Shown in pieces: positions 34,715 through 44,025 of a stretch of DNA of 64,000 nt (positions are counted from its first letter, which is position 1; each line of letters opens with the position of its first letter). The translations under genes and the position numbers were made by a program. The notes beneath the pieces are model-generated. The model did no database searches and was not told the DNA's origin. It was given only the letters and a program-made list of their open reading frames with translations. This stretch comes from Bacteroidales bacterium UBA3844 (lineage in GTDB: Bacteria > Bacteroidota > Bacteroidia > Bacteroidales > Paludibacteraceae): the NCBI GenBank assembly GCA_002392915.1, contig DGHQ01000049.1, forward strand, positions 80,458 through 144,457. The letters run 5' to 3'.

Positions 34715-37087
34715 ATGCGTAGATTCATTTATACAGTTATTGTGTTATTTATTGCGACAATATCAGTTTTAGCAAAACGCAATATTGCTCCAGGAGAATG
34801 GCAGACAATCCGTTCATATAATGGAATAACGAGTATTATTCCGTCTAAAGAGAAAGTGTATGTAGTTGCGAATGGTGGCATGTACAGTTATGATAAGAAG
34901 ACTAAAGAAGTCAAACCGTTGTCTACACTTGATGGATTAAGTCCGTCGGCTATCGAGTTGGTCGAGTTTGTTGAGTCTACGAAGACATTGTTCATTATCC
35001 ATTCCGACATGACAATAGACTTGGTTGTTGATGGTGTTACGTTTAGTGATGAGTCTATCAAAGATAGTGAGATAAGCGGAAAGAAGGTAAACAGCCTTAA
35101 AGTTGATGGCGATAATGTCTACATTTCTTTGGATGCGGGAATAGTTGTATACAACACAAAAAAGAGAGAAGTTTTAGACACTTATATAATTGGAACATAT
35201 GGCGAGTATGAAACTGTTTATCAAACAGTAGTGTTGAAGGGCGATATTTATGCTTTGATGGCAGACAGAAGTCATTGTTCGCATAGAAAATTGCGTGTCT
35301 GCAAAGAGGGCAAGAATGCAAATGATTTTAGTGCTTGGCAACAAGTGGCTTTGCCAATAACATGTCCAGTTGATTCAGTGGTGATCAAGAAGATGGAATG
35401 TTCGTCAGGTCATGTTCTTCTATTGACCAGTGTAGGATTGTATGCACTTCTTGGTGATGGCACATGGGTGGATGTCAGTCCCAAAGGAATAGTACCTGAT
35501 ACTATACAGGTTTATAAAGATCGGTTGACAGCAATTACAAATTGGCAACTTATGGCTTTCCATAAGGATAATCTAGGAGATGTAAAATATCGAGAGTGTA
35601 GGTCGAAATTAGCAGTTTATGATGTAGATGAGGATGTTGTGTGGTTGGATAATGGAGATGGATTAAGAATTGCGGATCTATCGGTTGACGAATTGGAGGT
35701 TGAGGTGTCTGAACCAATTGTGTTTAATGGACCGAGTCAGATTGGATATTATTCTATACAAACAATAGATGGAGAAATTTATTTGACTGGAAACCATGGC
35801 TATAACACGCCTGCTGTGGCTGATTATACAAAGGATGGTAAGTGGCATTATTTGAGAGAATTTTTGAAGAGAGATTCGGTTGTTTTTAAGGATATCTCAA
35901 GATATGATTTTAATTCGGCGTATAGAATGCTTGTCGATCCTGAAGATAATAGACATATTTTTGTGCCTACTTGGTGGGGATTGCATGAGTTTTATAATGA
36001 TACACTTATAAATATATATAATAAGGATAATTCTGCATTTCAGGGGACATCTTCTTCAACAAGATGTACAAAGGTTGAGTGTGCATGGTATGATGAAGAA
36101 CACAACTTGTTTGCTGCAAGTCCAAATTCGTATGGTAATATGGTTTATGCTATGGACACGACAGGAAAATGGCATGAATTAAATCATAATAAATTTCTAA
36201 ATCAGCCGTCTGCCCGTTTTCACTATCGTACAAAATCAGGAATAGATTTAATTATAGCAGATTATCGAGATCCTGCTATATGTGTTTTGGATATGAACAA
36301 GACACCATTTGATGATAGTGATGATAAAACAAAAATCATCGGTTCTTTCAAGTATGTGGAAGATGGTATTATGGAAACATTTAAGCCAGTATATATTTTC
36401 AGTGTCGAGGAAGATCTTAAAGGGGATATATGGATTGCCACCGATCAGGGTCCACTTGTCATGAAGAATGTAAAGGGAATATTTAATGATAAAGAAACAT
36501 ATGTGCGTCCTAAGATAACACGAGAGGATGACAGTCGATACGCTGATTATTTGTTGGCATCAGACAAAGTGAAGAAGATACAAGTGGATGGTAAAAACAG
36601 AAAGTGGATTGCAACAGAAGAAAACGGATTGTTTTTGGTTTCGGCCAGTGGAGACAAGATATTAGAAAATTTCACAACTAAGAATTCGCCTTTGTCTTCT
36701 AATGCAGTAATGGATATTTCATATGAGAAGGAGTCAGGAATCCTTTATATTTTAACAGACAATGGTCTGCTGATTTATGCCACTGACTCATCGTTCCCAG
36801 AAGACGATTTTGATAATGTCACGATATATCCTAATCCTGTTCGATCTGACTATGATGGCGACTTGGAAATCAAGGGATTGATGAGTGAGAGTAACGTCAG
36901 AATTACTGATCAGCGAGGAATGGTGATCGAAAACGGAATCAGCAAGGGTGGAACATACAGATTTTCAGCTCGAAGAAGTGATGGCTCACGTCTGCCTACA
37001 GGTGTCTATAATGTATTTGTAACTACTGCGGCTGATGACGAGGGTATGACTGAAACTAAACATTTGAAATTTGCAATTATCAGATAA
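34715..37087 (+). CDS. porZ: T9SS attachment-complex component PorZ-like protein
   Basis: 790 residues, close to the P. gingivalis PorZ length. Signal peptide MRRFIYTVIVLFIATISVLA. Many short beta-propeller-like repeats (YVVANGGMYSYDKKTKEV, VYISLDAGIVVYNTKKREV, WIATDQGPLVMKNVKG, WIATEENGLFLVS) span residues 25-700, as in the two propellers of PorZ. The last ~80 residues (VTIYPNPVRSDYDGDLEIKG ... RLPTGVYNVFV) are a T9SS sorting domain, as in PorZ itself. PorZ works with PorU, PorV and PorQ on the cell surface to attach cargo to A-type LPS. The argB ATG follows its stop with only one base between, so argB and rdgB are probably co-transcribed. Confidence 0.82.
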   Translation: MRRFIYTVIVLFIATISVLAKRNIAPGEWQTIRSYNGITSIIPSKEKVYVVANGGMYSYDKKTKEVKPLSTLDGLSPSAIELVEFVESTKTLFIIHSDMTIDLVVDGVTFSDESIKDSEISGKKVNSLKVDGDNVYISLDAGIVVYNTKKREVLDTYIIGTYGEYETVYQTVVLKGDIYALMADRSHCSHRKLRVCKEGKNANDFSAWQQVALPITCPVDSVVIKKMECSSGHVLLLTSVGLYALLGDGTWVDVSPKGIVPDTIQVYKDRLTAITNWQLMAFHKDNLGDVKYRECRSKLAVYDVDEDVVWLDNGDGLRIADLSVDELEVEVSEPIVFNGPSQIGYYSIQTIDGEIYLTGNHGYNTPAVADYTKDGKWHYLREFLKRDSVVFKDISRYDFNSAYRMLVDPEDNRHIFVPTWWGLHEFYNDTLINIYNKDNSAFQGTSSSTRCTKVECAWYDEEHNLFAASPNSYGNMVYAMDTTGKWHELNHNKFLNQPSARFHYRTKSGIDLIIADYRDPAICVLDMNKTPFDDSDDKTKIIGSFKYVEDGIMETFKPVYIFSVEEDLKGDIWIATDQGPLVMKNVKGIFNDKETYVRPKITREDDSRYADYLLASDKVKKIQVDGKNRKWIATEENGLFLVSASGDKILENFTTKNSPLSSNAVMDISYEKESGILYILTDNGLLIYATDSSFPEDDFDNVTIYPNPVRSDYDGDLEIKGLMSESNVRITDQRGMVIENGISKGGTYRFSARRSDGSRLPTGVYNVFVTTAADDEGMTETKHLKFAIIR

Positions 37088-37088
37088 A

Positions 37089-37853
37089 ATGGAAAAACTA
37101 ACATTGATAAAGGTAGGCGGCAAGATTGTGGAGGAAGCATCTACTCTTAAAAGCCTATTGGAGCAGTTCTCTAAAATCCCAGGAAACAAAGTGTTGGTAC
37201 ATGGTGGTGGACGCAGTGCCACACAGGTTGCAACCCAGCTTGGTATTGAGACGAAGATGGTGGAGGGCCGACGTATCACTGATGAGGCTATGCTTAAGGT
37301 GGTGACTATGGTGTATGCCGGACTTGTTAACAAAAATATCGTGGCTCAACTGCAGGCTAATGGCATCAACTCTCTTGGATTGACAGGCGCTGATATCAAT
37401 TATATGAGAAGCGACAAGCGTAAACCTAATCCTATTGATTATGGATTTGTGGGCGACGTGAGGGAGGTGAACACTGATATCTTGGCTGATCTTATTGCTC
37501 GTGGAATTGTGCCTGTGCTTTCTCCAATCACTCATGATGGCAAGGGCAATCTTTTAAATACCAACGCTGACACTATCGCTCAGGAGGCTGCAGTCGCTTT
37601 GGCAAAGAGATTCGACGTCTCTCTAATCTATTGCTTTGAAAAGGACGGTGTGTTGAAAGATGAGAACGACGACTCTTCTGTTATCCCATTGATCACAAAA
37701 ACTGATTTTGAGGCTTATAAGGCTGACGGCACTATCAGTGGTGGTATGATTCCAAAACTCGACAATGCGTTTACTGCTATAAGCAAGGGAGTGAAGGAAG
37801 TGGTGATCACTTCAGCTAACCATATTTTAAGTGGAGGCACTAAAATCAAATAA
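37089..37853 (+). CDS. argB: acetylglutamate kinase-type amino acid kinase (ArgB)
   Basis: 254 residues from the ATG at 37089. Amino-acid-kinase fold with the N-terminal LIKVGGKIVEE, glycine loop VLVHGGGRSATQVA, NTNADTIAQEAAVALAKRF, and IYCFEKDGVL. It phosphorylates the gamma-carboxylate of N-acylglutamate in arginine synthesis. In Bacteroides fragilis the pathway is known to use N-succinyl rather than N-acetyl intermediates at the transcarbamylase step, so the substrate here may be N-succinylglutamate; that is inference. No other arg gene is adjacent. Confidence 0.88.
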   Translation: MEKLTLIKVGGKIVEEASTLKSLLEQFSKIPGNKVLVHGGGRSATQVATQLGIETKMVEGRRITDEAMLKVVTMVYAGLVNKNIVAQLQANGINSLGLTGADINYMRSDKRKPNPIDYGFVGDVREVNTDILADLIARGIVPVLSPITHDGKGNLLNTNADTIAQEAAVALAKRFDVSLIYCFEKDGVLKDENDDSSVIPLITKTDFEAYKADGTISGGMIPKLDNAFTAISKGVKEVVITSANHILSGGTKIK

Positions 37854-37865
37854 TTTTTGTTGGAG

Positions 37866-38453
37866 ATGAAGATAGTTTTGGCGACCAAGAACAAAGGTAA
37901 GGTTGCGGAGTTCGCTTCTATTTTGGGAGACAAGTTTGAGTTGATCACGCAGGCAGAGGCTGGCATTACAGAGTCTGCTGAGGAAAATGGAACTACGTAT
38001 GCTGAAAACTCACGTCTAAAGGCAAAATTTATCTTTGAGAAAACAGGCTTGCCTACAATGGCTGATGACAGTGGTTTGGAATGTGATGCTCTCGACGGTG
38101 CTCCTGGCGTCTATACAGCTCGTTTTGCTGGCGAGGGGGCTACAGACAGCACTAATATCGACAAACTGCTTGCTGTGCTTGATGAGGAAGAGAACCGTAA
38201 GGCAAGGTTTGTTGCCCATATAACTTTGGTGATGGAAAACTATGAAATCCATTGTGAGGGCACTCTCAATGGAGAAATCACTAGAGGTCGACGTGGGTCA
38301 AACGGGTTCGGATATGATCCCGTCTTTATCCCTGAAGGCTACGATAAGACACTTGCGGAATTGGATGATAATGTAAAAAACAGTATTTCTCACAGACGCA
38401 AGGCAATCGAAAAAATGCAAAAGGCTTTGAGTGATCTGAATCTCAGTATGTAA
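37866..38453 (+). CDS. rdgB: XTP/dITP diphosphatase (RdgB/HAM1)
   Basis: 195 residues from the ATG at 37866; a TTG three codons earlier is less likely. Hydrolyses non-canonical purine triphosphates (XTP, dITP) to keep them out of nucleic acids. Motifs: IVLATKNKGKVAEF, NGTTYAENSRLKAKF, PTMADDSGLECDALDGAPGV, GFGYDPVFIPEG, SHRRKAI. It follows argB after 12 bases. Confidence 0.94.
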   Translation: MKIVLATKNKGKVAEFASILGDKFELITQAEAGITESAEENGTTYAENSRLKAKFIFEKTGLPTMADDSGLECDALDGAPGVYTARFAGEGATDSTNIDKLLAVLDEEENRKARFVAHITLVMENYEIHCEGTLNGEITRGRRGSNGFGYDPVFIPEGYDKTLAELDDNVKNSISHRRKAIEKMQKALSDLNLSM

Positions 38454-38488
38454 GTTTTCAACAAACATATAAAAAAAGGGGTGAAATA

Positions 38489-38519
38489 TTTGTTTTATCC
38501 TCTAAAAACTATAATTTTG
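38489..38519 (+). promoter_or_regulatory. rpmH promoter
   Basis: TTTG (38489-38492), 19 bases, TAATTTTG (38512-38519): full Bacteroidetes consensus, 65 bases before the rpmH ATG. Confidence 0.8.
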
Positions 38520-38583
38520 CATTCCGATTTTCAAGGAATTTGAAAACAGAAAATTAGAAAATAATTAAAAAAGTTAAAATAAG

Positions 38584-38742
38584 ATGAAAAGAACTTATCA
38601 ACCTTCGAACACAAAGAGAAGACATAAGCATGGTTTTCGTTCAAGAATGGAGACTCCCAACGGACGTCGCGTGCTAGCTGCACGTAGAGCTCATGGAAGA
38701 AAGAAGCTTACAGTGTCTGACGAGCCAGCTTTGAAGAGATAA
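38584..38742 (+). CDS. rpmH: 50S ribosomal protein L34
   Basis: 52 residues: MKRTYQPSNTKRRHKHGFR, then SRMETPNGRRVLAARRAHG, RKKLTVSDEP, ALKR. This is an unmistakable L34, with a short Bacteroidetes-type C-terminal extension. L34 is part of the large ribosomal subunit. It has its own consensus promoter and terminator, so it is transcribed alone. dnaA, rnpA and yidC, its usual neighbours in many phyla, are not here. Confidence 0.96.
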   Translation: MKRTYQPSNTKRRHKHGFRSRMETPNGRRVLAARRAHGRKKLTVSDEPALKR

Positions 38743-38767
38743 TCTTGAAGGAAAGGCAGAGAAATAG

Positions 38768-38795
38768 GCGTGGAATGAAAATTCCACGCTTTTTT
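38768..38795 (+). terminator. rpmH terminator
   Basis: GCGTGGAAT (38768-38776), loop GAAA, ATTCCACGC (38781-38789), then six T. Confidence 0.92.
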
Positions 38796-38803
38796 CGTTT
38801 GTA

Positions 38804-38841
38804 GAAAAAAATAGACGCAATTTTCACTGCGTCTATTTTTA
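38804..38841. terminator. bidirectional terminator
   Basis: AATAGACGCA (38810-38819) pairs with TGCGTCTATT (38828-38837), with an A-run before and a T-run after. It serves the convergent rpmH and GH30 genes. Confidence 0.8.
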
Positions 38842-38889
38842 TTGGATTAGTGTCAGTATGCAAAGACGGCATTTATTCCGTCTCTCAAT

Positions 38890-41013
38890 TTATTTAATGC
38901 ATTTCACAACCGACTGCTTGCCGTTTGCGATAACCTTTACAAAGTAAACCGCTGATGGTAGATTGGCTTCAACTGTATTTACTCCTGCATTCAATGAGAT
39001 TGCCTTGTTGATCCAAACCTTACCAGTGACATCCCAAACCTCAACTGTCGCATCTGCCGACTCTGATGCCATGATCTGGAGATTTCCGTTGGCAAATGAA
39101 GCAATGATAGTGTTGTCCGCAGAGTTCTGCTTTACACAGTCTGGGGATCCGTTGTTTTCAAATGTGATTGTGGCGATACTCATCTTTGGCATCTGAATCT
39201 CATCATCCAAGTTGATCACACCGTAATCTTTGCTTCTCTCATCTTTTGAAGTGGCTGTCATTGTCAAGCGGGCTACACTGCTTTCGAATGGAGAGTTGAC
39301 TTTGACCGCATGGTTGTTGCCTTTGTTGATCACAACGATTGTAGCCTTCTTTCCGTCCGGGCTTACAAATGATGTGCATACCAAGTCGGAATTGTCGGTT
39401 GTGCTGCCGACGCAGATGTATCCTTTTGGTACAAATTTAGAGAAGTGGCGCAGACCGTGATAATCAAGACATACCTGATATCCTTCGTCTGTTTTCCATT
39501 GGCTCTTGTCCCATGGGTTGTTGACGGCAATACATCCGTCCATGTCGCTTGTTCCCCATAATAAGTTCCAATACATATATGAACCGACGCGATTGTAGTT
39601 GAAACTGTTTGCCACAATCCATGCTGTGTGGACATCGTTGCCACTCTTCTCTGCTCTCATCGCGCAGTTCTCTGTCATAAACTGAGGCATATTGCCATAT
39701 TTTGTCGCCAATTCTTTCTGAGCGTTGACAAATGCGTTAGGCTTTGAATATCTGTCGTCAGCATTCTCGCCACTGTGATAGTAGTGGAAAGCCAAGCCGT
39801 CGAGTAGGGAAGCGTCGAGAGCATCCATATATTTCTGAGTGTTGCCATATCCGATACCAAGCACTTCTGGACCGAGGATTTTTGGTACTTCGTTCAACTC
39901 CTTGATTTTGGATACAAAAATCGGAAGAGCCTTGTCGTATCCGGCGCGGTCGAACTGTTTGCCTGTGTAGTCGACGTAATGTTCCGTGGCATCGAATAGA
40001 GTAGCGGCATAAGTTGCCTCCATGTCTGGCTCATTCTGCATAGATATATAGTCTGGGTGGATGCCTTCTTCCTGATATTTTGCCAATGATTTTTTCCACC
40101 ACTCGGCATATTCATTGTAGACGAAATTGCCATCAGATCCTTTCTTTAAAGTGTATGGACCATTCACGTCGCCATTTTCCTTCAGTGAACCAGGAGCTGC
40201 CCACGACGACATCTCCACGATGAAATTTTCTCTGCCAAGTCGTTTGACTGCTTCATTATAGACAGTCAATTCATCTTTCACATTATGCTCGTTAATGTCC
40301 TGTTTCCAGTTTCCGATACGAAGAGCGGATAATCCAAGACCTGTGTAGATGGTGTCGAAGATAGCCTCACTGTTAGGATGCTCTGTAAACCAGCTTTGAT
40401 AGTAGACAATACCGCCACCTATACCAAGCACTTCCTGATGCTTGTCGCTGATGTCTATGCCGACAGATGCTTTTGTGTATTCTCCGTTGCCTGGATCCTG
40501 TGGCTCGACAGACAAAGCTTTCAGTGTCACATTGTCTATAAAATATGTGTTTGCTGTGTGGGCGATGTCGAAATTAAAACCGTCCACTTCGCCCTTAGAT
40601 GTAAATTTAAGAGTCTTTTGTGAGTAAGACGCCGTCACTTCCTGATCACCTTGGTAGTTTTCTTCGCCGGAAGTGGAGACGCGTACAGAACCTGTGCCAC
40701 TCTTAGTGCGGATGTAGTAGGAAAGCTCATATTCGCCAGCAGGAAGACCATCACCGTCTACCTCAAAACTTGTATGGATCTGCACTTTCCATTGGTTTTC
40801 AGGGTCGCTTATAGGGTTGACAACCATCATACAACCGACACCGTCGAACTGGGTTCCGCTTTCACGTTCGAAAGAGGCACCGTCGTCACCGCCATTCCAC
40901 ATCGCCCAACCGTCGACATTCTGTTCGAAAAATCCGTTGGAGATATAAGAGGCTGCATTCGCCATCGAAAATGAAAATAGCGAAATAGCCGAAAGAGTAA
41001 AAAGTTTATTCAT
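38890..41013 (-). CDS. secreted GH30 family glycosidase with N-terminal CBM and T9SS domain
   Basis: 707 residues. Signal peptide ending MANAA (about 20). A CBM4/9-like jelly roll at about 22-170 (SNGFFEQNVDGWAMWNGGDD ... YELSYYIRTKSG). GH30 barrel at about 180-600: LGIGGGIVYYQSW, ALRIGNWKQD, acid/base Glu in ISMQNEPDME (about 324), nucleophile Glu in FMTENCAM (about 446). A type-A T9SS domain closes the protein (ADATVEVWDVTGKVW ... LPSAVYFVKVIANGKQSVVK). GH30 enzymes include glucuronoxylan hydrolases and beta-1,6-glucanases; the subfamily is uncertain, with the xylanase branch plausible. Probably surface-attached. Confidence 0.88.
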   Translation of the reverse strand: MNKLFTLSAISLFSFSMANAASYISNGFFEQNVDGWAMWNGGDDGASFERESGTQFDGVGCMMVVNPISDPENQWKVQIHTSFEVDGDGLPAGEYELSYYIRTKSGTGSVRVSTSGEENYQGDQEVTASYSQKTLKFTSKGEVDGFNFDIAHTANTYFIDNVTLKALSVEPQDPGNGEYTKASVGIDISDKHQEVLGIGGGIVYYQSWFTEHPNSEAIFDTIYTGLGLSALRIGNWKQDINEHNVKDELTVYNEAVKRLGRENFIVEMSSWAAPGSLKENGDVNGPYTLKKGSDGNFVYNEYAEWWKKSLAKYQEEGIHPDYISMQNEPDMEATYAATLFDATEHYVDYTGKQFDRAGYDKALPIFVSKIKELNEVPKILGPEVLGIGYGNTQKYMDALDASLLDGLAFHYYHSGENADDRYSKPNAFVNAQKELATKYGNMPQFMTENCAMRAEKSGNDVHTAWIVANSFNYNRVGSYMYWNLLWGTSDMDGCIAVNNPWDKSQWKTDEGYQVCLDYHGLRHFSKFVPKGYICVGSTTDNSDLVCTSFVSPDGKKATIVVINKGNNHAVKVNSPFESSVARLTMTATSKDERSKDYGVINLDDEIQMPKMSIATITFENNGSPDCVKQNSADNTIIASFANGNLQIMASESADATVEVWDVTGKVWINKAISLNAGVNTVEANLPSAVYFVKVIANGKQSVVKCIK

Positions 41014-41039
41014 GTGTGTTTATTTTAATATGTATGTGG

Positions 41040-41047
41040 CAAATATA
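41040..41047 (-). promoter_or_regulatory. -7 box (TATATTTG) for the GH30 gene
   Basis: Minus-strand TAnnTTTG match 27 bases before the ATG at 41013. Confidence 0.6.
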
Positions 41048-41105
41048 GAATTTTATGATAGAAAAAACAATATAAATTGTATTTCGTAATTCGGATCCTC
41101 ACGTA

Positions 41106-41262
41106 GAGACGTACGGTCGTACGTCTCAAAATATACCATGTGCGTCAAATATACCAAAATATTAATTTACGGTCGTACGTCTCTAAAACACGGTCGTACG
41201 TCTCAAAATATACCATGTGCGTCTCAAATATACCAAAATATTAATTTACGGTTGTACGTGTC
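41106..41262. repeat. tandem palindromic repeats around GTACGGTCGTAC
   Basis: 41106-41127 is a near-perfect hairpin (arm GAGACGTACG, loop GT). A unit of about 56-58 bases beginning ACGGTCGTACGTCTC occurs at 41113-41168 and 41190-41247, differing mainly by an extra TC. Partial units follow at 41169-41189 and 41248-41262. There is no spacer diversity, so it is not CRISPR. No gene is seen in 41014-41748. Confidence 0.85.
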
Positions 41263-41606
41263 AGAGGAGAATCTAAATGCGAAATGCAAGATGTGCGTAA
41301 CGTCTGATATGCCATTTAGTTGAATATACCTTTGCAAAATGTCATGACGTTTTTTACTCTATATATAATCAAAAAGTGTGGCATGTGTGGTAAAATGTGA
41401 CAAAATGAAAAATAATCTGGTCTAATTGTAGCATTGTGAAAATGTGACGAGCCTATTAAGATTTTGTCTATAACAAACTGTAAGCGTTTTGTTTTTTTAA
41501 CCTTACAATTTGAAGGTATATTGATGTTTTTGGTGACAAACTGAATTTTGGCAAAAAAAAGTATCGATTTTAACATAAATTAGTTAGTATGGAGCAAATT
41601 CTTGCT

Positions 41607-41614
41607 TAAATTTG
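41607..41614 (+). promoter_or_regulatory. -7 box (TAAATTTG) for glnN
   Basis: TAnnTTTG match; it gives a leader of about 130 bases containing two TTCCAATGGAA sites. Confidence 0.6.
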
Positions 41615-41643
41615 CAATGTCGGAAGGAAAACAAGGGTTTTCT

Positions 41644-41710
41644 ACTTCCAATGGAAGTAAAAAAAGACCTTTTTGGCTGAAAAACGCCAAATTTTGCTTC
41701 CAATGGAAAT
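41644..41710 (+). promoter_or_regulatory. pair of TTCCAATGGAA palindromes in the glnN leader
   Basis: 41644-41658 is a 15-base palindrome around a central A (ACTTCCA A TGGAAGT); 41698-41708 repeats its core. Centre-to-centre spacing is 52 bases, near five helical turns. They could be operator half-sites or RNA stems. Confidence 0.45.
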
Positions 41711-41748
41711 TTGAAAAATAGTAATAACATTATAAAACGAGAATCATT

Positions 41749-43944
41749 ATGTCAAACTTAAGATTCAAAGTTGTTAGCGAGGCTTTCAAGAAGAAAGCGC
41801 TTGCAGTGACATCTCCAGAAGGGATGACATCGGAATACTACGGAAAGTATGTATTCAACCGTGAGAAGATGATTAAGTATCTTTCAAAAGAGACTTACAA
41901 GACTCTTACAAAAGCAATCGACAATGGTGAAACCCTAGACCGTACAATCGCAAATGGTGTCGCAGCTGGTATGAAGAGCTGGGCAATGGAAATGGGAGCA
42001 ACTCACTATACACACTGGTTCCAGCCTCTAACTGAGGGAACTGCAGAAAAGCACGATTCATTCATTGAATACGCAGGAATGCCTGGAGGTCCAGTCATTG
42101 AGGAGTTTTCAGGAAAACTTCTTGCGCAGGCTGAGCCAGACGCATCGTCTTTCCCATCAGGAGGTATCCGCTCAACATTTGAGGCTCGTGGATATACAGC
42201 TTGGGATCCTTCGTCGCCTGCATTCATTGTAGAGGATACTCTTTGTATTCCGACAGTGTTCATCTCTTATACAGGTGAGCAGCTCGACTACAAGACTCCG
42301 CTTTTGAAGGCTCTTGGCGCTGTAGACAAGGCTGCTGTTGATGTTTGCCACTATTTCGATACTTCAGTTAAGAAAGTGTTCTCTTACCTTGGTTGGGAGC
42401 AGGAGTATTTCTTGGTAGACGAGGGTCTTTACGCAGCACGTCCAGACTTGCTACTTACAGGACGTACGTTGATCGGACATGAGTCTGCTAAAAACCAGCA
42501 GCTTGACGACCACTACTTCGGTGCTATTCCTCAGAGAGTTCAGGCTTTCATGCGTGACCTTGAGTTTGAGGGTTACAAATATAATATTCCATTGAAGACT
42601 CGTCACAATGAGGTTGCTCCAAACCAGTTTGAGTTGGCTCCAATCTTCAATGAGACTAATTATGCTAACGACCAGAACCTTCTTATCATGACAATCATGG
42701 AGAAGATCGCTCGTAAGCACGGTTTCCGCGTACTTCTTCACGAGAAACCATTCGCTGGAATCAACGGTTCGGGTAAGCACAACAACTGGTCGCTTGGTAC
42801 AAACACAGGTGTTGGACTATTCACACCAGGAAAAACTTCAGAGGAGAACCTACAGTTTGTGACATTCGTGGTCAACGCTTTGATGGCAGTTTACAAGAAC
42901 AATGCTCTTCTAAAGGCTTCTGTAATGACTGCCCAGAATGCTCACCGTCTTGGAGCAAACGAGGCACCTCCTGCAATCATCTCCGTCTTCCTTGGAAGCC
43001 AGATCTCCGCAGTGCTCGACAAACTAGAGAACGCAACGTCGGAAGAGGCAATTATCATGGACTCTAAGAAGAAGATGAAGCTTGCTGTCGCTACAATCCC
43101 TGAATTGCTTATCGACAACACTGACCGTAACCGTACTTCTCCATTCGCATTCACAGGAAACAGATTCGAGTTCCGTGCTGTAGGATCATCAGCAAACTGC
43201 GCATGCGCAATGATCGCGTTAAACTCTGCAATGGCTGCTCAGCTTAAGGAGTTTAAGGCTACAGTTGACGCAAAAATCGCCGCTGGAGCAAGCAAGAGCA
43301 AAGCTTTGTTTGAGGTTATCAAGCAATACATCAAGGAGAGTAAGGCTATCCGTTTCGACGGTAATGGTTATTCAGATGAGTGGAAGGCTGAGGCTGCAAA
43401 GCGTGGTTTGAACTGCGAGACTTCAGTTCCGGTTATCTACGACGCTTACACAACTCCAGAGTCTGTCAAGATGTTTGAGAGCCTAGGTGTGTTCAGCGAA
43501 AGAGAACTTCAGGCAAGAAACGAGATCAAGTGGGAGACATACACAAAGAAGATCCAGATCGAGGCACGTGTGCTTGGCGATATGGCAATCAACAATATCA
43601 TCCCGGTTGCGACACGTTATCAGTCGCTTCTTCTAGACAATGTCTACAAGATGACTCAGGTTTACGGAAAGGATGAGGCGTTGAAACTTGCTGGTACTGA
43701 TTCAGATCTTATCCGTGAGATTTCAGAGCGTATCGCTAAGATCAAGACTTTGACAGCTGATCTAGTAGAGGCAAGAAAGGTTGCTAACAAGATTGAGGCA
43801 GAGCGTGAAAAGGCGGTAGCATACCACGACACTGTTGTTCCATTCTTTGAGAAGATCCGTTATGAGATCGACAAACTTGAAATGATAGTTGACGATGAGA
43901 TGTGGACATTGCCTAAGTATCGTGAGCTATTGTTCATCAGATAA
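41749..43944 (+). CDS. glnN: type III glutamine synthetase
   Basis: 731 residues, the normal GSIII length (much longer than GSI). It makes glutamine from glutamate, ammonia and ATP. GSIII-specific segments: ATHYTHWFQPLTEGTAEKHD, FSGKLLAQAEPDASSFPSGG, IRSTFEARGYTAWDPSSPAF, KTRHNEVAPNQFELAP, and the ATP/metal region NGSGKHNNWSLGTNTG. The long C-terminal region (HELICAL, AEREKAVAYHDTVVPFFEKI) is family-typical. It has its own promoter with a leader carrying two palindromes, and a strong terminator. In Bacteroidales GSIII is a main ammonia-assimilation enzyme, usually nitrogen-regulated. Confidence 0.96.
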   Translation: MSNLRFKVVSEAFKKKALAVTSPEGMTSEYYGKYVFNREKMIKYLSKETYKTLTKAIDNGETLDRTIANGVAAGMKSWAMEMGATHYTHWFQPLTEGTAEKHDSFIEYAGMPGGPVIEEFSGKLLAQAEPDASSFPSGGIRSTFEARGYTAWDPSSPAFIVEDTLCIPTVFISYTGEQLDYKTPLLKALGAVDKAAVDVCHYFDTSVKKVFSYLGWEQEYFLVDEGLYAARPDLLLTGRTLIGHESAKNQQLDDHYFGAIPQRVQAFMRDLEFEGYKYNIPLKTRHNEVAPNQFELAPIFNETNYANDQNLLIMTIMEKIARKHGFRVLLHEKPFAGINGSGKHNNWSLGTNTGVGLFTPGKTSEENLQFVTFVVNALMAVYKNNALLKASVMTAQNAHRLGANEAPPAIISVFLGSQISAVLDKLENATSEEAIIMDSKKKMKLAVATIPELLIDNTDRNRTSPFAFTGNRFEFRAVGSSANCACAMIALNSAMAAQLKEFKATVDAKIAAGASKSKALFEVIKQYIKESKAIRFDGNGYSDEWKAEAAKRGLNCETSVPVIYDAYTTPESVKMFESLGVFSERELQARNEIKWETYTKKIQIEARVLGDMAINNIIPVATRYQSLLLDNVYKMTQVYGKDEALKLAGTDSDLIREISERIAKIKTLTADLVEARKVANKIEAEREKAVAYHDTVVPFFEKIRYEIDKLEMIVDDEMWTLPKYRELLFIR

Positions 43945-43970
43945 ATCTCATACATACTGATTAATATTAA

Positions 43971-44003
43971 AAATCCGTCGGACGCAAGTTCGGCGGATTT
44001 TTT
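43971..44003 (+). terminator. glnN terminator
   Basis: AAATCCGTCG (43971-43980) pairs, with one G-U, with CGGCGGATTT (43991-44000); T-run follows. Loop GACGCAAGTT resembles the loop of the hairpin at 45555. Confidence 0.85.
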
Positions 44004-44025
44004 GTATATAAGTAATAATTTGACT

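Noticed and set aside
31847..41013. Polysaccharide utilisation locus
   Set aside because: GH26 and GH30 genes are separated by housekeeping genes on different strands and no SusC/SusD pair or sensor regulator is present.
41106..41262. CRISPR array
   Set aside because: Units repeat without variable spacers and are self-complementary; no cas genes nearby.
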